From: a virus
Direction: 5' to 3' (one strand)
Length of the DNA: 38,135 nucleotides
IMG/VR virus record: IMGVR_UViG_3300035016_000019
Location: 1 to 38,135 of that record
Positions within the stretch are counted from its first letter, which is position 1, and each line of letters starts with the position of its first letter. A program made the translations under genes and the position numbers. The notes beneath the pieces were generated by a model. That model had not been told where the DNA came from. It searched no databases and saw nothing but the letters and a program-made list of their open reading frames with translations. Shown one piece after another: positions 37,791-38,135 of this stretch.

Positions 37791-38135
37791 ATGCCGCACG
37801 CCTGTTGACGCCGGAGCGCCTCCGACGAGTTGAATATCGGCCAAGACCGCAAGTGCACGCGCCGTGTCGTCGCGTCGGATCGCACGTGGTCGAAGCAACG
37901 GTCACCATCGCAATCGCGTCTCATGTCGAAACAGCAAAGAGCCGCATCGGCGGCGTCTCGTTCGTCCCGGTACGCGGCGGCCTGGAGTACGCCGCCTCGT
38001 ATCCACTCCAGCGTAAGCGAAGCCTCGGCACCCTTCTTTCGCGGGGTGGTATGAATGTGCTGGGTCAGCTCCGGGCGAGATGCTTGGAGTTGGCTGTATG
38101 GACAGCGTTTCGGACAACGCGAAGGGCGGGTATCG
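37709..38135 (+). CDS. Incomplete ORF after the methyltransferase (runs off right edge)
   Basis: This frame is open from an ATG at 37709, inside the methyltransferase gene, to the right edge; a start nearer 37790-37805 (TTG at 37805, before TPERLRRVEY) is more natural. The readable part includes VEATVTIAIASHVETAKSRI, GGVSFVPVRGGLEYAASYPL and GMNVLGQLRARCLELAVW, a balanced composition with GC-rich third codon positions. No family is recognised. By position it could be the restriction partner of the methyltransferase. Competing frames (plus 37830-38054, minus 37902-38117) look less protein-like. Confidence 0.35.
   Translation, partial: MPLHAALAAAGRAARARRNISSPAKSLDAARLLTPERLRRVEYRPRPQVHAPCRRVGSHVVEATVTIAIASHVETAKSRIGGVSFVPVRGGLEYAASYPLQRKRSLGTLLSRGGMNVLGQLRARCLELAVWTAFRTTRRAGI

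Noticed and set aside
37902-38117. Minus-strand ORF MSETLSIQPTPS... at the right edge
   Set aside because: Low-complexity Arg-rich second half and no ribosome site; the plus-strand open frame has more protein-like composition and better third-position GC.
1-38135. tRNA genes, rRNA genes, insertion sequences or lysis genes
   Set aside because: None could be supported: no tRNA-like cloverleaf with CCA end, no transposase, and no endolysin or holin-like ORF was seen.

Overview
The window is most of a lambda-like siphophage prophage, plus a short stretch of flanking DNA, in a very GC-rich proteobacterium. Protein styles (ParB-methylase fusions, DUF3489, DUF6511, the DUF2924/serine-recombinase cassette, the lambda-type packaging genes) suggest an alphaproteobacterium, perhaps an Acetobacteraceae/Roseomonas-type host; that assignment is inference. 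I saw no tRNA, rRNA, CRISPR array or transposase.

Layout. Bases 1-32952 are almost entirely minus-strand genes packed with 1-4 nt overlaps. In transcription order (right to left) they are: a small Cro-like HTH gene at 32.9 kb; a recombination module (Sak4-like RecA-fold ATPase, putative ssDNA-binding protein, DUF6511 zinc protein, Cas4/AddB-like Fe-S nuclease, AcrVA2-like protein); a replication module (RecD/Dda-like helicase, Toprim primase-helicase with repeats in its 3' end, RuvC-like resolvase, HNH endonuclease); two different ParB-methyltransferase fusions; DUF3489; and a terminator-like hairpin. Next come packaging and head genes (TerS, TerL, gpW-like, portal, two surface or fibre-like genes, a protease-capsid fusion, DUF2190, connectors) and tail genes (terminator, tube, chaperone with -1 frameshift, tape measure, distal tail proteins) that run off the left edge. 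No lysis genes are in view.

On the plus strand at 33.1-36.35 kb lie an S24/LexA-type repressor and a four-gene serine recombinase cassette with 4-nt overlaps, the probable integration module. After 36.4 kb, GC content falls and a DNA methyltransferase plus an incomplete ORF follow; this is probably host or island DNA beyond the prophage end.

Most notable: (1) a two-gene membrane cassette (K+ channel plus UPF0114 protein) inserted between the tail tube gene and the tail chaperone gene, bounded by hairpins like a moron; (2) a complete -1 frameshift signal (G GGA AAC plus a stem-loop) joining the tail chaperone to a six-cysteine extension; (3) a telomere-like GGGTTG/GTTAGGG repeat cluster with G-quadruplex motifs inside the end of the primase gene, a candidate replication origin; (4) a TGCAAACC repeat array upstream of the methylase pair.
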